A DNA stretch of 35,012 nucleotides, taken from the NCBI GenBank assembly GCA_903930145.1, contig CAIYXP010000034.1:1-35012 (forward strand). Reading direction: 5' to 3'. Below, one piece after another: positions 1 to 9,249 of the stretch. The notes below the pieces were generated by a model that saw only the letters and a program-made list of their open reading frames with translations, had not been told where the DNA came from and searched no databases. Source of the stretch: an uncultured Methylococcaceae bacterium (lineage in GTDB: Bacteria; Pseudomonadota; Gammaproteobacteria; Methylococcales; Methylococcaceae). The translations under genes and the position numbers were made by a program. The stretch's first letter is position 1. Each line of letters starts with the position of its first letter.

Positions 1-1312
1 ACTCCAAATGGCTGGAGGCGAAACTGGAATAACAAATTGGTTGATAAACATAGGAAAATTGGAAGTTCTGGAATTCATAGAGCCAAATGAAGGAAAAGCC
101 ATCCGTATGTTCCAGTCAGTAAATGACCGTGGTGTACCTCTATCGAAAATGGACATCGCCAAGAGCCTTCTGATTTATAACTCAAATCGTTTTCTCAATG
201 GCAAACTTGATCAATTCATTGCAGACCAATTTGGGGCCGCATTTCGAGATTACAGTCATGTTAAGGGGCTTGCTACTGAAGACGGATACAAAATTCGCCA
301 TATTGATCGAATTGTCTTTCGCGAAGATGATGTTTTCAGGTATCACTATTTTTGTTACAACCCAGACAATTATAATGTTAATGCCGAGTTCGACTATACC
401 GCAAGTTCTGAGACGGTGCTTGAAACATTTCTGAAGCCTGTTCTAAAACAGCTACGAGCCGATAGGCAATTACTTGAGACTTTCATCCGAGAGTACGTCT
501 CTGATCTTGCGTGTTTTTTCTCGGCCTTCAGAAGTTTGATTGAGGAGGTTCGCACAGATAAGGCACTCTACCTGATTTTTGTGGTGGGCGATCTAGCTGC
601 GACGCTATATCCCCTTACGATCCGTTTAGCCATGCGAGGTGACATAAGAACAGCCATAGACTCGGCAAATGGGATGAATTTATTGCGGTTGATCGAAATA
701 GCCGATTTGCGCGTATTCAAGATACGAGGAACCAATCCACAGGCTGATATTCTCAATTTAAGTAGAGAATCTGCAGGAAAACCAATTGAGGAAATTGCAG
801 AGTATTTGCGCTGCTTTGTTAAAAAATTTATGGATGACGGTTTATTCGAGTCACGACTTTCTCAAGAAAATCTCTATCGTAATCCTGGATTAGTTAGAAT
901 ACTCACTGCGGTTGAGGAAAAACATAGTAATCGTCCGCAAAATAATCAACTCAACATTGCAAGTTTGATCGCCTTAGTCAAGTCAGGTCAAACTGTGGAG
1001 CATATTCTTTCACAGGAGCCTTCATTTGGAGTTAAAGCTTACGGTTTTCAAAGTCGTGAACTATATCAAAATTACATTCATCGTCTTGGTAACCTCACGT
1101 TGCTTGAAAGTGTCTTAAATAGTGCTAGTAACAACCAATCTGTCGAAACAAAGATGGGTAGTAAAAAACTTTATCGTGTTTCGAAGTATCAAATGACAAA
1201 ATCGCTTGCGGCAACTGGTGCATCACAAACGCCAGCTTTCTCACGTAATGAAATAGATAGGAGAGGGGCAGACTTGGCAAGTTTCTGTGTCAATGAATGG
1301 CCCTTATGGTAA
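1..1312 (+). CDS. GmrSD-like DUF262/DUF1524 nuclease, 3' part
   Basis: The reading frame is open at the left edge, so the true start lies outside the window; the first in-frame ATG here, at 8, is probably internal. The visible 434 residues hold the tail of a DUF262 domain (the stretch around VNDRGVPLSKMDIAKSLLI) and, near the C-terminus, a DUF1524 HNH-type nuclease motif: VEHILSQ with its His near residue 332, then HRLGNLTLLES, a following Asn, and a K..Y..S tail. In GmrSD-type (type IV) systems DUF262 is a ParB-like NTPase that steers the HNH domain to modified phage DNA. The gene is clearly more AT-rich than the downstream core genes, which suggests transfer. What is seen is the two-domain signature; a modification-dependent defence role is inferred from the family. 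The target is unknown. Confidence 0.8.
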   Translation, partial: LQMAGGETGITNWLINIGKLEVLEFIEPNEGKAIRMFQSVNDRGVPLSKMDIAKSLLIYNSNRFLNGKLDQFIADQFGAAFRDYSHVKGLATEDGYKIRHIDRIVFREDDVFRYHYFCYNPDNYNVNAEFDYTASSETVLETFLKPVLKQLRADRQLLETFIREYVSDLACFFSAFRSLIEEVRTDKALYLIFVVGDLAATLYPLTIRLAMRGDIRTAIDSANGMNLLRLIEIADLRVFKIRGTNPQADILNLSRESAGKPIEEIAEYLRCFVKKFMDDGLFESRLSQENLYRNPGLVRILTAVEEKHSNRPQNNQLNIASLIALVKSGQTVEHILSQEPSFGVKAYGFQSRELYQNYIHRLGNLTLLESVLNSASNNQSVETKMGSKKLYRVSKYQMTKSLAATGASQTPAFSRNEIDRRGADLASFCVNEWPLW

Positions 1313-1437
1313 CAGTGTGGTCAACTTTTAATTTTCAAAGCAAGTAGTTATGCAGAAAGAGCAACGTTTTTTCTGTTGCCCGACATTCAAGCGCACAAAG
1401 CCTAAATAATATATTCTAAAAGTGGATTCTCACCCCA

Positions 1438-1756
1438 ATGAACATCCCCGCCCAAAAACCAAGCTTGATCTCCGACGAGGAATACCTAGAAGGCGAGAAA
1501 TACACCCAAATCCGTCATGAGTATATTAACGGTTTAATCAATGCTATGAGTGGAACTAGTGACAAACATGGATTGATTGCGGGGAATGTCAGTGCTGTCT
1601 TGAACATTCGTCTGCCGGATAGTTGTCAAGTGTTCCAGTCAGACATGAAAGCCCATATCAAAACTCAACTGCTCGACATTAGGAATTGTCCGCCTTGAGT
1701 CGATTGGGTTGGATATTTCAATCGACGAAGTCTATCGCCGTATAACTTGGGTCTAA
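1438..1756 (+). pseudogene. Uma2-family (DUF820) endonuclease, internally deleted
   Basis: Two pieces of one Uma2-like protein lie in different frames. The N-terminal piece (1438-1698) contains SDEEYLEGEKYTQIRHEYING and a SDKHGLIAGNVSAVLNIRL segment, the usual beginning of the family. From about 1682, one frame over, comes GIVRLESIGLDISIDEVYRR and a stop at 1754-1756, the usual end of the family. Full proteins are roughly 180-200 residues, so the middle, including the Asp and (D/E)xK catalytic residues of the PD-(D/E)XK fold, is missing. The parent family is a restriction-endonuclease-like fold of poorly known role. I judge this a dead gene made by an internal deletion near 1680. No strong ribosome-binding site precedes the ATG. 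Confidence 0.75.
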
Positions 1757-1778
1757 CAATTCATATCTCAAAAACATC

Positions 1779-3858
1779 ATGATCTACAACCCCCAACATT
1801 CCCTAGAACTCCTGCGCTTAGGTTCAGGCCGGGGCGATGCCCATTTCCGCGAAGGCCAAGATGAGGCGATCCGCCATATCGTCGAAGGCAAAAGCCGTCT
1901 GTTGGTGGTGCAAAAAACCGGATGGGGTAAGAGCTTTGTCTATTTCATCGCCACCAAGCTATTGCGTGAAACCGGTTTCGGGCCGACTTTGCTGGTTTCG
2001 CCGCTGCTGGCTTTGATGCGCAACCAGATCGCCGCCGCGCAACGGATGGGGGTGCGGGCCAGTACAATCAACTCGGACAATCAGGACGACTGGGAAGCCA
2101 TCGAGTCCAAATTGTTGAGGGACGAAATCGACATCTTGTTGATTTCACCCGAACGCCTGGCGAACGGTCGTTTCCGTACCCAAGTGTTGGCAGGCATTGC
2201 AGCCCGTATTGCGCTGCTAGTGATTGACGAAGCGCATTGCATCTCCGATTGGGGGCATGATTTTCGCCCACATTACCGGCTGTTGGAACGCATCGTCCGC
2301 ACCTTGCCACCGACTCTACGACTATTGGCGACCACAGCCACCGCCAATAACCGGGTGATGGACGATTTGATGGCGGTGCTTGGCCCGAATTTGGAAGTGT
2401 CGCGGGGCGACTTGAACCGCTCCTCGCTGACGTTGCAAACCTTGCGCTTACCCGGGCAAGCAGAGCGCTTGGCTTGGCTGGCAGGGCAGCTTGCCACGCT
2501 ACCGGGACATGGCATCATCTATACCTTGACGGTACGGGATGCGAATTTAGTTGCCGATTGGTTAAAACAGCAGGGACTCAACATCGAAGCGTATACCGGC
2601 GAGACGGGGGAGCGCCGGGAAATGCTTGAACAAGCCTTGCTGGATAATCGGGTCAAGGCACTCGTCGCCACAACGGCTTTGGGGATGGGTTATGATAAAC
2701 CCGATTTGGCTTTTGTGATCCATTACCAGACACCCGGTTCGGTCGTGGCCTATTACCAACAGGTGGGCCGTGCCGGGCGCGCCTTGGACGCTGCCTACGG
2801 CATCTTGCTCAGTGGTCAAGAAGAGACCGAGATTAATGAATATTTCATCAAATACCGCCTTCCCTACACGGCAGGACGTTGCCGAGGTCATTGAAGCCTT
2901 GGAGTCTGCCCCCAATGGCTTGTCGGTTCCCGAACTGATGAGCCGGGTTAACCTTAGAAAAGGGCGCATTGAAAAAACCATCGCTTTGCTGGCCCTTGAG
3001 TCCCCTGCGCCGATAGCCAAACATGAGAGTAAATGGCAGTTGACGGCAGCCCGCTTGAGCGAACACTTCTGGCAGCGGGCGGCCCGGTTGACCGCCTTGC
3101 GACGGGAAGAACAAACGCAGATGCAAAAATATGTGGGTCTGACTGAGGGACACATGGCTTTCTTGATAAGCGCACTCGACGGCGACCCCACATTGGTCAA
3201 GCCGCCGACTTTGCCGTCGTTGCCTAGTCAAATTGATCCTAGGCTGCTACAGGATGCCATAACCTTCTTGCGCCGCACTAGCTTGGATTTTGAACCGCGC
3301 AAGATTTGGCCTGCCGGGGGAATGCCGCAGTATGGTGTAAAAGGCAAAATTGCCGCCGAGCATCAGCCACAAACGGGCAAAGCCTTGTGCGTATGGGGCG
3401 ATGCCGGTTGGGGTGGCTTGGTGCGGCAGGGCAAATTCCATGACGGCCGTTTTGCGGATGAATTAGTTGAGGCTTGCGTCAAGCTATTCCGCGAGTGGAA
3501 CCCCCAGGTTGGGCCAACTTGGGTGACTTGCATTCCTTCATTGCGCCACCCGAACTTGGTGCCCGATTTTGCGGCACGTCTGGCAGCGGCGTTGAATTTG
3601 CCGTTTCATATCGTATTGGCAAAAACCGATCACCGACCCGAACAAAAGACTATGGCAAACAGCATTCAACAAGCCCACAATATCGACGGTTCGCTGGCAA
3701 TTTGTGTAGACAGGCTTCCACGCCGGGGTCCGGTGCTGCTAGTGGATGATATGGTGGATTCGCGCTGGACGTTTACCGTCGCTGCCTGGCTGTTGCGCAC
3801 CCATCGTGGAGGCGAAGTTTGGCCCTTGGCCTTGGCGCAAACCGGACACGATCAATGA
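1779..3858 (+). pseudogene. RecQ-like helicase fused to phosphoribosyltransferase domain, frameshifted
   Basis: Frame one (1779-2894) encodes a RecQ-type superfamily 2 helicase: Q-motif-like FREGQDEAI (residues 23-31), Walker A QKTGWGKS (45-52), DEAHC (150-154), and motif VI QQVGRAGRA (from 327). After EINEYFI the reading frame is lost. The expected continuation NTAFPTRQDVAEVIEALE lies one frame over and runs open to 3858. Removing one A from the AAA at 2850-2852 restores a 692-residue protein. The second half has a winged-helix-like segment (GLSVPELMSRVNLRKGRIEKT) and, near residue 650 of the restored protein, a PRPP-type loop [14 protein letters not shown] like that of ComF/phosphoribosyltransferases. 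The last codon overlaps the next gene's ATG, so the two genes are coupled. The lesion may be a true mutation, a sequencing error or recoding; the intact downstream frame argues that it is recent or artefactual. Confidence 0.8.
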
Positions 3859-4838
3859 CAACCAGCCTTTCCCCGAACACCCAAGCCATTTTGCTGCTGA
3901 CTGCCCCATTGATTGCGGGAAAGTCGGCGAGTTCGCCCGATCTGTTGAAACCCAGCGAATACAAACGGCTGGCTTGCCATCTACGCGAACTGCAACGCCA
4001 ACCGGCAGATTTCCTTTCGCCCGATGCAACGGAATTATTTCGAGACTGTGATAATTTGGTTGACGTAGAGAGGCTACGGCGCTTACTGGATCGTGGTTTT
4101 TTACTCAGCCAAGTGGTTGAGCATTGGCAGACTCGCGCAATATGGGTGGTCAGCCGTGCCGATGCCGATTATCCCCGTCGCTTGAAGGCCCGTCTGCGCG
4201 AAGACGCCCCGGCGGTGATTTATGGTTGCGGCGACCGACGCTTGCTGGACACTGGGGGCTTGGCGGTGGTCGGTTCCCGTCATGTGGATGAGGCGATGAT
4301 TGACTTCACGATGAAGATAGGCCAGCTTTGTGCGAAATCGGGCAGGACGTTGATTTCCGGCGGGGCCAAAGGCATAGACCTAGCGGCCATGCGTGGCACA
4401 TTGGAAGCCGGGGGCAAGGTTAGCGGCATCATGGCGGATAGTTTGGAACGCACCGCCATGAACCGAGAACACCGGAATTTGCTGCTTGACGGTCAATTGG
4501 TGTTGATTTCCCCTTATGACCCTGCTGCCGGTTTCAATGTTGGCAATGCCATGCAACGCAATAAGCTCATCTATGCGCTGGCGGATGCGGCTTTGGTGGT
4601 GGAGTCTGATTTCAACAAAGGCGGAACTTGGGCCGGTGCAGTGGAGCAATTGGACAAATTGCGCTTGGTTCCGGTATTTGTCCGTTCCACTGGCGAGTTG
4701 GGCAAGGGTTTGCCAGCGTTGATGGAAAAAGGCGCACTGGCTTGGCCTAATCCTGTGGATGTTGACGATTTTAATGCCGTGTTCGATGCAAAAGCAACTT
4801 GTTCGGTAAGCGAGCAGTTGGATCTATTTCAAAGCTAA
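3855..4838 (+). CDS. DprA/Smf-like DNA-processing protein
   Basis: I choose the ATG at 3855 because it overlaps the upstream stop (ATGA), giving 327 residues; an earlier in-frame ATG at 3819 would sit inside the previous gene. The protein has a DprA-type Rossmann fold: [14 protein letters not shown], then [20 protein letters not shown], then [18 protein letters not shown] and GGTWAGA. DprA proteins bind single-stranded DNA and load RecA during transformation. This one departs from canonical DprA: the segment after the GG motif reads MNREHRNLL instead of the usual YP..N..L. It belongs to the DprA-like proteins found beside defence helicases rather than the housekeeping copy. Function with the RecQ-phosphoribosyltransferase protein is inferred from coupling. 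The gene itself looks intact. Confidence 0.85.
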   Translation: MTTSLSPNTQAILLLTAPLIAGKSASSPDLLKPSEYKRLACHLRELQRQPADFLSPDATELFRDCDNLVDVERLRRLLDRGFLLSQVVEHWQTRAIWVVSRADADYPRRLKARLREDAPAVIYGCGDRRLLDTGGLAVVGSRHVDEAMIDFTMKIGQLCAKSGRTLISGGAKGIDLAAMRGTLEAGGKVSGIMADSLERTAMNREHRNLLLDGQLVLISPYDPAAGFNVGNAMQRNKLIYALADAALVVESDFNKGGTWAGAVEQLDKLRLVPVFVRSTGELGKGLPALMEKGALAWPNPVDVDDFNAVFDAKATCSVSEQLDLFQS

Positions 4839-4942
4839 AAAAAGAGAATACGTCCTCCTCCGAATATATGACTGGCGGATTGGCAATCAGACAGGTAGTG
4901 TTTGAACAAACCGCATTACTATCAACCCAAATCTTTAAAACC

Positions 4943-6565
4943 ATGAACCTACGCATCGCCATTGCTCAAATCAACCTCCTTGTCGGTGACATCGCCGGTA
5001 ACGCCCGCCGTGTCTTGGAAACAGCCGCCCAAGCCAGGGACAGGCTGCAAGCCCATGCCGTGGTGTTCCCGGAACTGACGCTATCGGGCTATCCACCGGA
5101 GGATTTGCTGTATAAATCGCATTTCCTCCAACAAATTGAAGTGACTCTGTTGCAAGTGGCAAGGCAGATAACTGACATCACCGTGATTCTGGGTTTCCCT
5201 GAACTGTCTGACGGCATTCTTTACAACAGCGCGGCGGTGTTGCGCGACGGAGAGGTGCATAAGATTTACCGCAAGCAGGAATTGCCGAATTATGGGGTCT
5301 TCGACGAGAGGCGCTATTTTCATCCAGGAAAAGAACCCTGCGTGTTTGATCTGGAAGGCGTGGCAGTGGGTGTCACCATTTGCGAGGATGTTTGGTTGCC
5401 CGGAGCAGTGGAGCAATCGGCGGCGGCCGGTGCTAAGTTGATGCTAAACCTGAATGCCTCCCCGTTCCAGACGGGTAAAACCAAGCAAAGGGAACAAGCG
5501 GTGCTGGAAAGGGTCGCCGCCAGTTGCATCCCCATGGTATATGTCAATTTGGTGGGTGGTCAGGATGAACTGGTGTTTGACGGGGCTTCCTTTGTCATGG
5601 ATGCCGACGGGGAGGTGGTTTACCGCGCCACTCGTTTCAGGGAAGTGCTGGATGTCGTGGAATTCGACAAGCAAAGCGATGGACTGGTTGCATTGCCGGG
5701 CGAGAAGGAACAATCGGAAGGCGAGGTTGCCTATGTTTACAAGGCACTGGTACTGGGCATACGCGACTATGTGATTAAAAATGGCTTTCAAGGTGCGGTC
5801 CTTGGATTGTCAGGAGGCATAGACTCGGCATTGACCTTGGCTCTGGCGGTTGACGCCTTGGGTGCTGACAAGGTGGAGGCGGTCATGATGCCGTCCCGTT
5901 ACACGGCGGACATGAGCGTGGAGGATGCGCGCTTGGAGGCCGATGCCTTGGGCGTGGAATACCACGTCATTCCTATTGAGCCAGCCTTCCAAGCCTTCAC
6001 CGGTTTGCTGGCAGACACTTTTGCTGGCTTGCCCCGCGACACTACAGAGGAAAATATACAAGCCCGTTGCCGTGGCGTATTACTGATGGCGATTTCCAAT
6101 AAAATGCGCAAAATATTGCTGACAACTGGCAATAAAAGTGAAATGAGCGTGGGTTACGCGACGCTGTACGGTGACATGGCTGGCGGTTTTGCGCCCTTGA
6201 AGGATGTGCCCAAGTTGCTGGTCTACCAGCTTAGTGAATACCGCAATTCAATCAGCCCGGTGATTCCGTTGCGCGTCATTGAACGTCCGCCTTCGGCAGA
6301 ATTGGCCCCGGACCAGAAAGACGAAGATTCGCTGCCTCCTTATTCGGTGCTAGACCCGATTTTGGAGCGGTATGTGGAGTGGGATCAATCGGTGGAAGAA
6401 ATTATCGCAGCGGGCTTTACCGAGGCCGATGTGGTGCGCGTGGCACGGTTGGTGGATATTAACGAGTACAAACGCCGCCAAGCACCTCCGGGTGTGAAAA
6501 TCACCCGCCGAGCCTTTGGGCGAGACCGTCGCTACCCAATCACCTGTGGCTTTGGCCGAAAATGA
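4943..6565 (+). CDS. nadE: Glutamine-dependent NAD+ synthetase
   Basis: This cytoplasmic enzyme makes NAD+ from deamido-NAD+, ATP and glutamine, the last step of NAD biosynthesis. The start at 4943 (MNLRIAIAQINLLVGD) gives 540 residues, the usual length of the two-domain form. The N-terminal nitrilase-type glutaminase domain shows the Glu-Lys-Cys triad at E44 (FPELTLSGYPPEDL), K111 (YRKQELPNYGVFDE) and C147 (VGVTICEDVW). The C-terminal synthetase domain has the ATP-pyrophosphatase P-loop LGLSGGIDSA (about 288-295) and the typical ending ITRRAFGRDRRYPIT. The in-frame extension upstream to 4799 lies over the end of the dprA-like gene and lacks family similarity. No clear Shine-Dalgarno sequence precedes the ATG. 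Confidence 0.95.
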   Translation: MNLRIAIAQINLLVGDIAGNARRVLETAAQARDRLQAHAVVFPELTLSGYPPEDLLYKSHFLQQIEVTLLQVARQITDITVILGFPELSDGILYNSAAVLRDGEVHKIYRKQELPNYGVFDERRYFHPGKEPCVFDLEGVAVGVTICEDVWLPGAVEQSAAAGAKLMLNLNASPFQTGKTKQREQAVLERVAASCIPMVYVNLVGGQDELVFDGASFVMDADGEVVYRATRFREVLDVVEFDKQSDGLVALPGEKEQSEGEVAYVYKALVLGIRDYVIKNGFQGAVLGLSGGIDSALTLALAVDALGADKVEAVMMPSRYTADMSVEDARLEADALGVEYHVIPIEPAFQAFTGLLADTFAGLPRDTTEENIQARCRGVLLMAISNKMRKILLTTGNKSEMSVGYATLYGDMAGGFAPLKDVPKLLVYQLSEYRNSISPVIPLRVIERPPSAELAPDQKDEDSLPPYSVLDPILERYVEWDQSVEEIIAAGFTEADVVRVARLVDINEYKRRQAPPGVKITRRAFGRDRRYPITCGFGRK

Positions 6566-6595
6566 ACAGGCAAACCTACCGACTTGAAGTGGAGA

Positions 6596-6642
6596 AATCC
6601 AGTCGGCACTTTTGACCTCGGCTGACAAGCACCGACTGGATT
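6596..6642. terminator. Inverted repeat between convergent genes
   Basis: AATCCAGTCGG at 6596-6606 is the exact reverse complement of CCGACTGGATT at 6632-6642, an 11-bp stem with a 25-nt loop. It sits between the convergent ends of nadE and the RRM gene, where a two-way terminator is expected. There is no long T-run, so intrinsic termination is only likely. Confidence 0.5.
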
Positions 6643-6651
6643 CGTTGGACT

Positions 6652-6981
6652 TCAGAAACGACCTCTGCCTCCACTGGGTGCGCCGGCTCCACCTCCGCCA
6701 GGTCCGCCACGGCGGGGCCCACCACTGGAAGAGCCCTCAGTGCGGGGGCGTGCTTCGTTGACACGAACACTTCTGCCTTTAAGATCGACCCCGTCTAGCC
6801 CTTTGATGGCAGCTTCGCCCTCAGCCTTGTTGGACATTTCGACAAAACCAAAGCCTTTGGACTGGTTTGTGAATTTGTCAGTGACTACGTTAGCGGTGGA
6901 GACTGCGCCAAACGGCTCGAAAGCCTTGCGGAGATCATCGCTGGTGACCGAATAGGATAAGTTTCCTACGTAAATATTCAT
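6652..6981 (-). CDS. RRM-type glycine-rich RNA-binding protein
   Basis: A single RNA-recognition motif protein of 109 residues. RNP2 is IYVGNL (residues 3-8) and RNP1 is KGFGFVEM (42-49); both carry the aromatic residues that stack on RNA. The last 30 residues are a Gly/Arg/Ser tail. This is the layout of the small bacterial RNA-binding proteins of cyanobacteria and proteobacteria, often cold-induced, that bind transcripts as chaperones. I take the ATG at 6981 over the in-frame TTG at 6984; AGGT lies several bases upstream of the ATG. The gene stands alone, with about 290 bp of upstream noncoding DNA that may hold a long leader. Cold regulation is an inference from the family. Confidence 0.9.
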   Translation of the reverse strand: MNIYVGNLSYSVTSDDLRKAFEPFGAVSTANVVTDKFTNQSKGFGFVEMSNKAEGEAAIKGLDGVDLKGRSVRVNEARPRTEGSSSGGPRRGGPGGGGAGAPSGGRGRF

Positions 6982-6984
6982 CAA

Positions 6985-7275
6985 AAAAACCTGCTTTTTT
7001 ACGATTGCGCCATTTCAAATCATCACATCAGCAGCCTAATCAATGGCGCAACAAAACGAGGTCTGATGACTCCCGCCACAAGTGGACGGCAGATTCCAAG
7101 GTTTTTTCCAAATACGCTGGAAAACTTATCTAAAATTCTAAGGTGTTGGTTCGATATTATTGCAAAGCCAACCAAAGCCAGATCCTTCAGCGCTTGCCGA
7201 AGGGTCAAGCAGTGATTGAACCCTCGGGGAAAGCTCCAAATTTACGTCCATTGTTAATGTGGCATAGATTTTCTG
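6985..7275. other. Intergenic region upstream of the RRM gene
   Basis: About 290 bp between the end of the PfkB gene and the start of the RRM gene, both on the minus strand. I see no convincing gene; the one short open frame here has no family features or ribosome-binding site. It must hold the promoter and leader of the RRM gene. I could not pick out a confident promoter. Confidence 0.4.
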
Positions 7276-8211
7276 TCAACAGTTTTTTTCAAAATTAGTA
7301 GGGAAACGTGCAAGAAAGTCGTTTATTTCGCTTGCAGTGGCAAGTCCGGCCCTCGCACCGGGCTTTTGGCAGCATAACGCCCCGGCTGCGCTGGCGTAGC
7401 GCAATAGCTCTTCCCAAGGCAAATGTGCCGCAAGGCCAGCAGCAAAAGCACCGTGAAACGCATCACCCGCGCCTGTGGAATCGACGGATTGCACGGGAAA
7501 GGCAGGTAATGACCCGCTCACATTGTTTTTTCGCCAAATCAGCCCTTGTTTGCCTAAGGTGATAACCACTGCGGATGCTTGGACCGCCAAGCGGTCTAAC
7601 GCTACATCGAGGTTGTCACCCTGCAACCATTGCTTGGCAAATTTTTCCGATGCCACCAGATATTCCACTTTATGCATCAAACCCCTCGTGCCTTCGTGCA
7701 GGGAGCCAGCATCCAAAACCGTAGGTATGCCATTCTGCTTGGCCCATGCGGCCAAAGGCATTGAAATCAAGGGTTCATGACCGTCAAACAAAACGACTTT
7801 AGGGTTAATGCCGGAAAAGTTGATTTCGTCTTCAGCCAATGGCCGTGTCGCCCCCTTGTAATTCACCAGCGCCCGATCACCATTGGGTTTGACTAATACG
7901 CAAGATAGGGGGGTGGGATTGCTTCCGCGGATGACATAGCGCGTGTCCACTCCTTCACGGGCAAGTTCCAAGACATGGGACTCGCCATAAAGATCGTTTC
8001 CTAAATAACCAGCAAAGGCGGCGGTGAAGCCAAGCCGGGTCACAATGACGGCGGCATTGGCGGCAGGTCCACCGCCACAGGCAAGGAAATCGTCGGCGAA
8101 TATTTTCTCATCGGACACAGGATGGCGGGGGACAGAAAACACCAAGTCATAGGGGGCGTGTCCCACACAAAGCACATCATGGGTCGTTTCGCCAATAAGG
8201 ACATTTGACAT
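7276..8211 (-). CDS. PfkB-family (ribokinase-like) carbohydrate kinase
   Basis: A 311-residue cytoplasmic sugar kinase of the ribokinase/PfkB family, which transfers phosphate from ATP to a sugar or nucleoside hydroxyl. The N-terminal glycine-rich substrate motif CGGGPAANAAV lies at 45-55. The second family signature, DSTGAGDAFHGAFAAGL, starts near 244 and includes the probable catalytic base D250 and the anion-hole GAGD. The substrate cannot be told from sequence; ribokinase, fructokinase and sulfofructose-kinase types are all possible. It starts 16 nt after the bamD stop on the same strand and is probably co-transcribed with it, an arrangement without an obvious functional link. Confidence 0.9.
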   Translation of the reverse strand: MSNVLIGETTHDVLCVGHAPYDLVFSVPRHPVSDEKIFADDFLACGGGPAANAAVIVTRLGFTAAFAGYLGNDLYGESHVLELAREGVDTRYVIRGSNPTPLSCVLVKPNGDRALVNYKGATRPLAEDEINFSGINPKVVLFDGHEPLISMPLAAWAKQNGIPTVLDAGSLHEGTRGLMHKVEYLVASEKFAKQWLQGDNLDVALDRLAVQASAVVITLGKQGLIWRKNNVSGSLPAFPVQSVDSTGAGDAFHGAFAAGLAAHLPWEELLRYASAAGALCCQKPGARAGLATASEINDFLARFPTNFEKNC

Positions 8212-8227
8212 CCTGAAGATTCACCCA

Positions 8228-9121
8228 TTAGCGATCCAAACCTATGAAATCCCATACTTTTTCAGCAGGGGTCAACTGGTATTCATCGGCGATGGTTGTG
8301 GGGTCGGCACCTTCCCCATAGTTCAATGCATAAACCCGGGCGGCATCATTGGCAAGATCGTCCAGTTCCAGTTTTCGATAGGCTTCCTCCATGATTTTCA
8401 ATGCCCTCGGAATGGCTTGGGTGTTGGGATATTTTTCCAATACCCCATTGCTGCGCTTGGCGGCGGCGATATAACCCCCGCGACGCATGTAAAAATCGGC
8501 GACATTGATTTCATACATGGCCAAATTGTTGCGCATGGCGTTAACTCGCCTCTTAGCATCTTGCGAATATTTGCTATTGGGGAATTTGGCAATCAATTCA
8601 TTAAAGTCGCGCATGCCCTCGCGTGCCGACCCAGGGTCGCGTTGCGAGGAGTCGGTGGGCAAGAACCGGTCAACAAATGTGCGCCCCTTGTTATAATTGA
8701 TCAGGCCCCGGAGGTAGTAGGCGTAATCAACTTTTTCATGGGCCGGGTTGAGCTTGATGAAGCGGTCAACGGCAGCCAACGCGGAGTCGGGTTCGTTTTT
8801 CTTATAATAAGCGTAAGCAACTTCCAATTGAGCTTGGGTGGAATACCTGTCGAAGGGGTAGCGGGCTTCCAATTTTTCATATAATTTGACGGCCTTGTCG
8901 TAATTGCCGTCCATCAGTTCACTTTTTGCCTCTTGATAGAATTGCTGGGCGCTCCAATTGGTGTATTCGTCATCGGATGCACTACTGCTCGCTTCACTTG
9001 AGTCAAACAGGCTCATCAAAGTACAAGAAGATAACAATAAGCCCATGCAAAGCATCAAGACGGGCAATAATTTTGGGCGTTTTGTCAATGTGGCGTTTAT
9101 CATGGTGCTGAAAAGTCGCAT
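8228..9121 (-). CDS. bamD: Outer-membrane assembly lipoprotein BamD
   Basis: BamD is the essential lipoprotein of the BAM complex that folds beta-barrel proteins into the outer membrane. The N-terminus has a basic region, a hydrophobic stretch and a lipobox LLSSC with the lipidated Cys at 33. Tetratricopeptide-like helical repeats follow: QFYQEAKSELMDGNYDKAVKLYEKLEARYP, then YAYYKKNEPDSALAAVDRF, with the family-typical HEKVDYAYYLRGLINY and DPGSAREGMRDFNELIAKFP. The length of 297 is slightly above the usual 240-280. The start could also be the internal Met at 9103; neither has a clear Shine-Dalgarno site. It is divergent from rluD, as in many gammaproteobacteria. Confidence 0.95.
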   Translation of the reverse strand: MRLFSTMINATLTKRPKLLPVLMLCMGLLLSSCTLMSLFDSSEASSSASDDEYTNWSAQQFYQEAKSELMDGNYDKAVKLYEKLEARYPFDRYSTQAQLEVAYAYYKKNEPDSALAAVDRFIKLNPAHEKVDYAYYLRGLINYNKGRTFVDRFLPTDSSQRDPGSAREGMRDFNELIAKFPNSKYSQDAKRRVNAMRNNLAMYEINVADFYMRRGGYIAAAKRSNGVLEKYPNTQAIPRALKIMEEAYRKLELDDLANDAARVYALNYGEGADPTTIADEYQLTPAEKVWDFIGLDR

Positions 9122-9249
9122 AATCGTTCATGCGTTAATCGAATAATTGTTGGAGTATACCCTGAAATCTTGCTCGCCAATAGCCAAACCATCCACGATG
9201 GGCGTGTTCCGCCCCGCTGGCCGACCAATCTACCTTATCGAATCATTCT

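Noticed and set aside
2848-2854. Programmed frameshifting in the helicase gene
   Set aside because: Only three A's and no obvious slippery heptamer or downstream structure; mutation or read error is simpler.
2562-3200. Long open frame on the minus strand across the helicase gene
   Set aside because: It is antisense to the RecQ/phosphoribosyltransferase coding sequence, which has clear family motifs; the minus-strand protein has no recognisable features.
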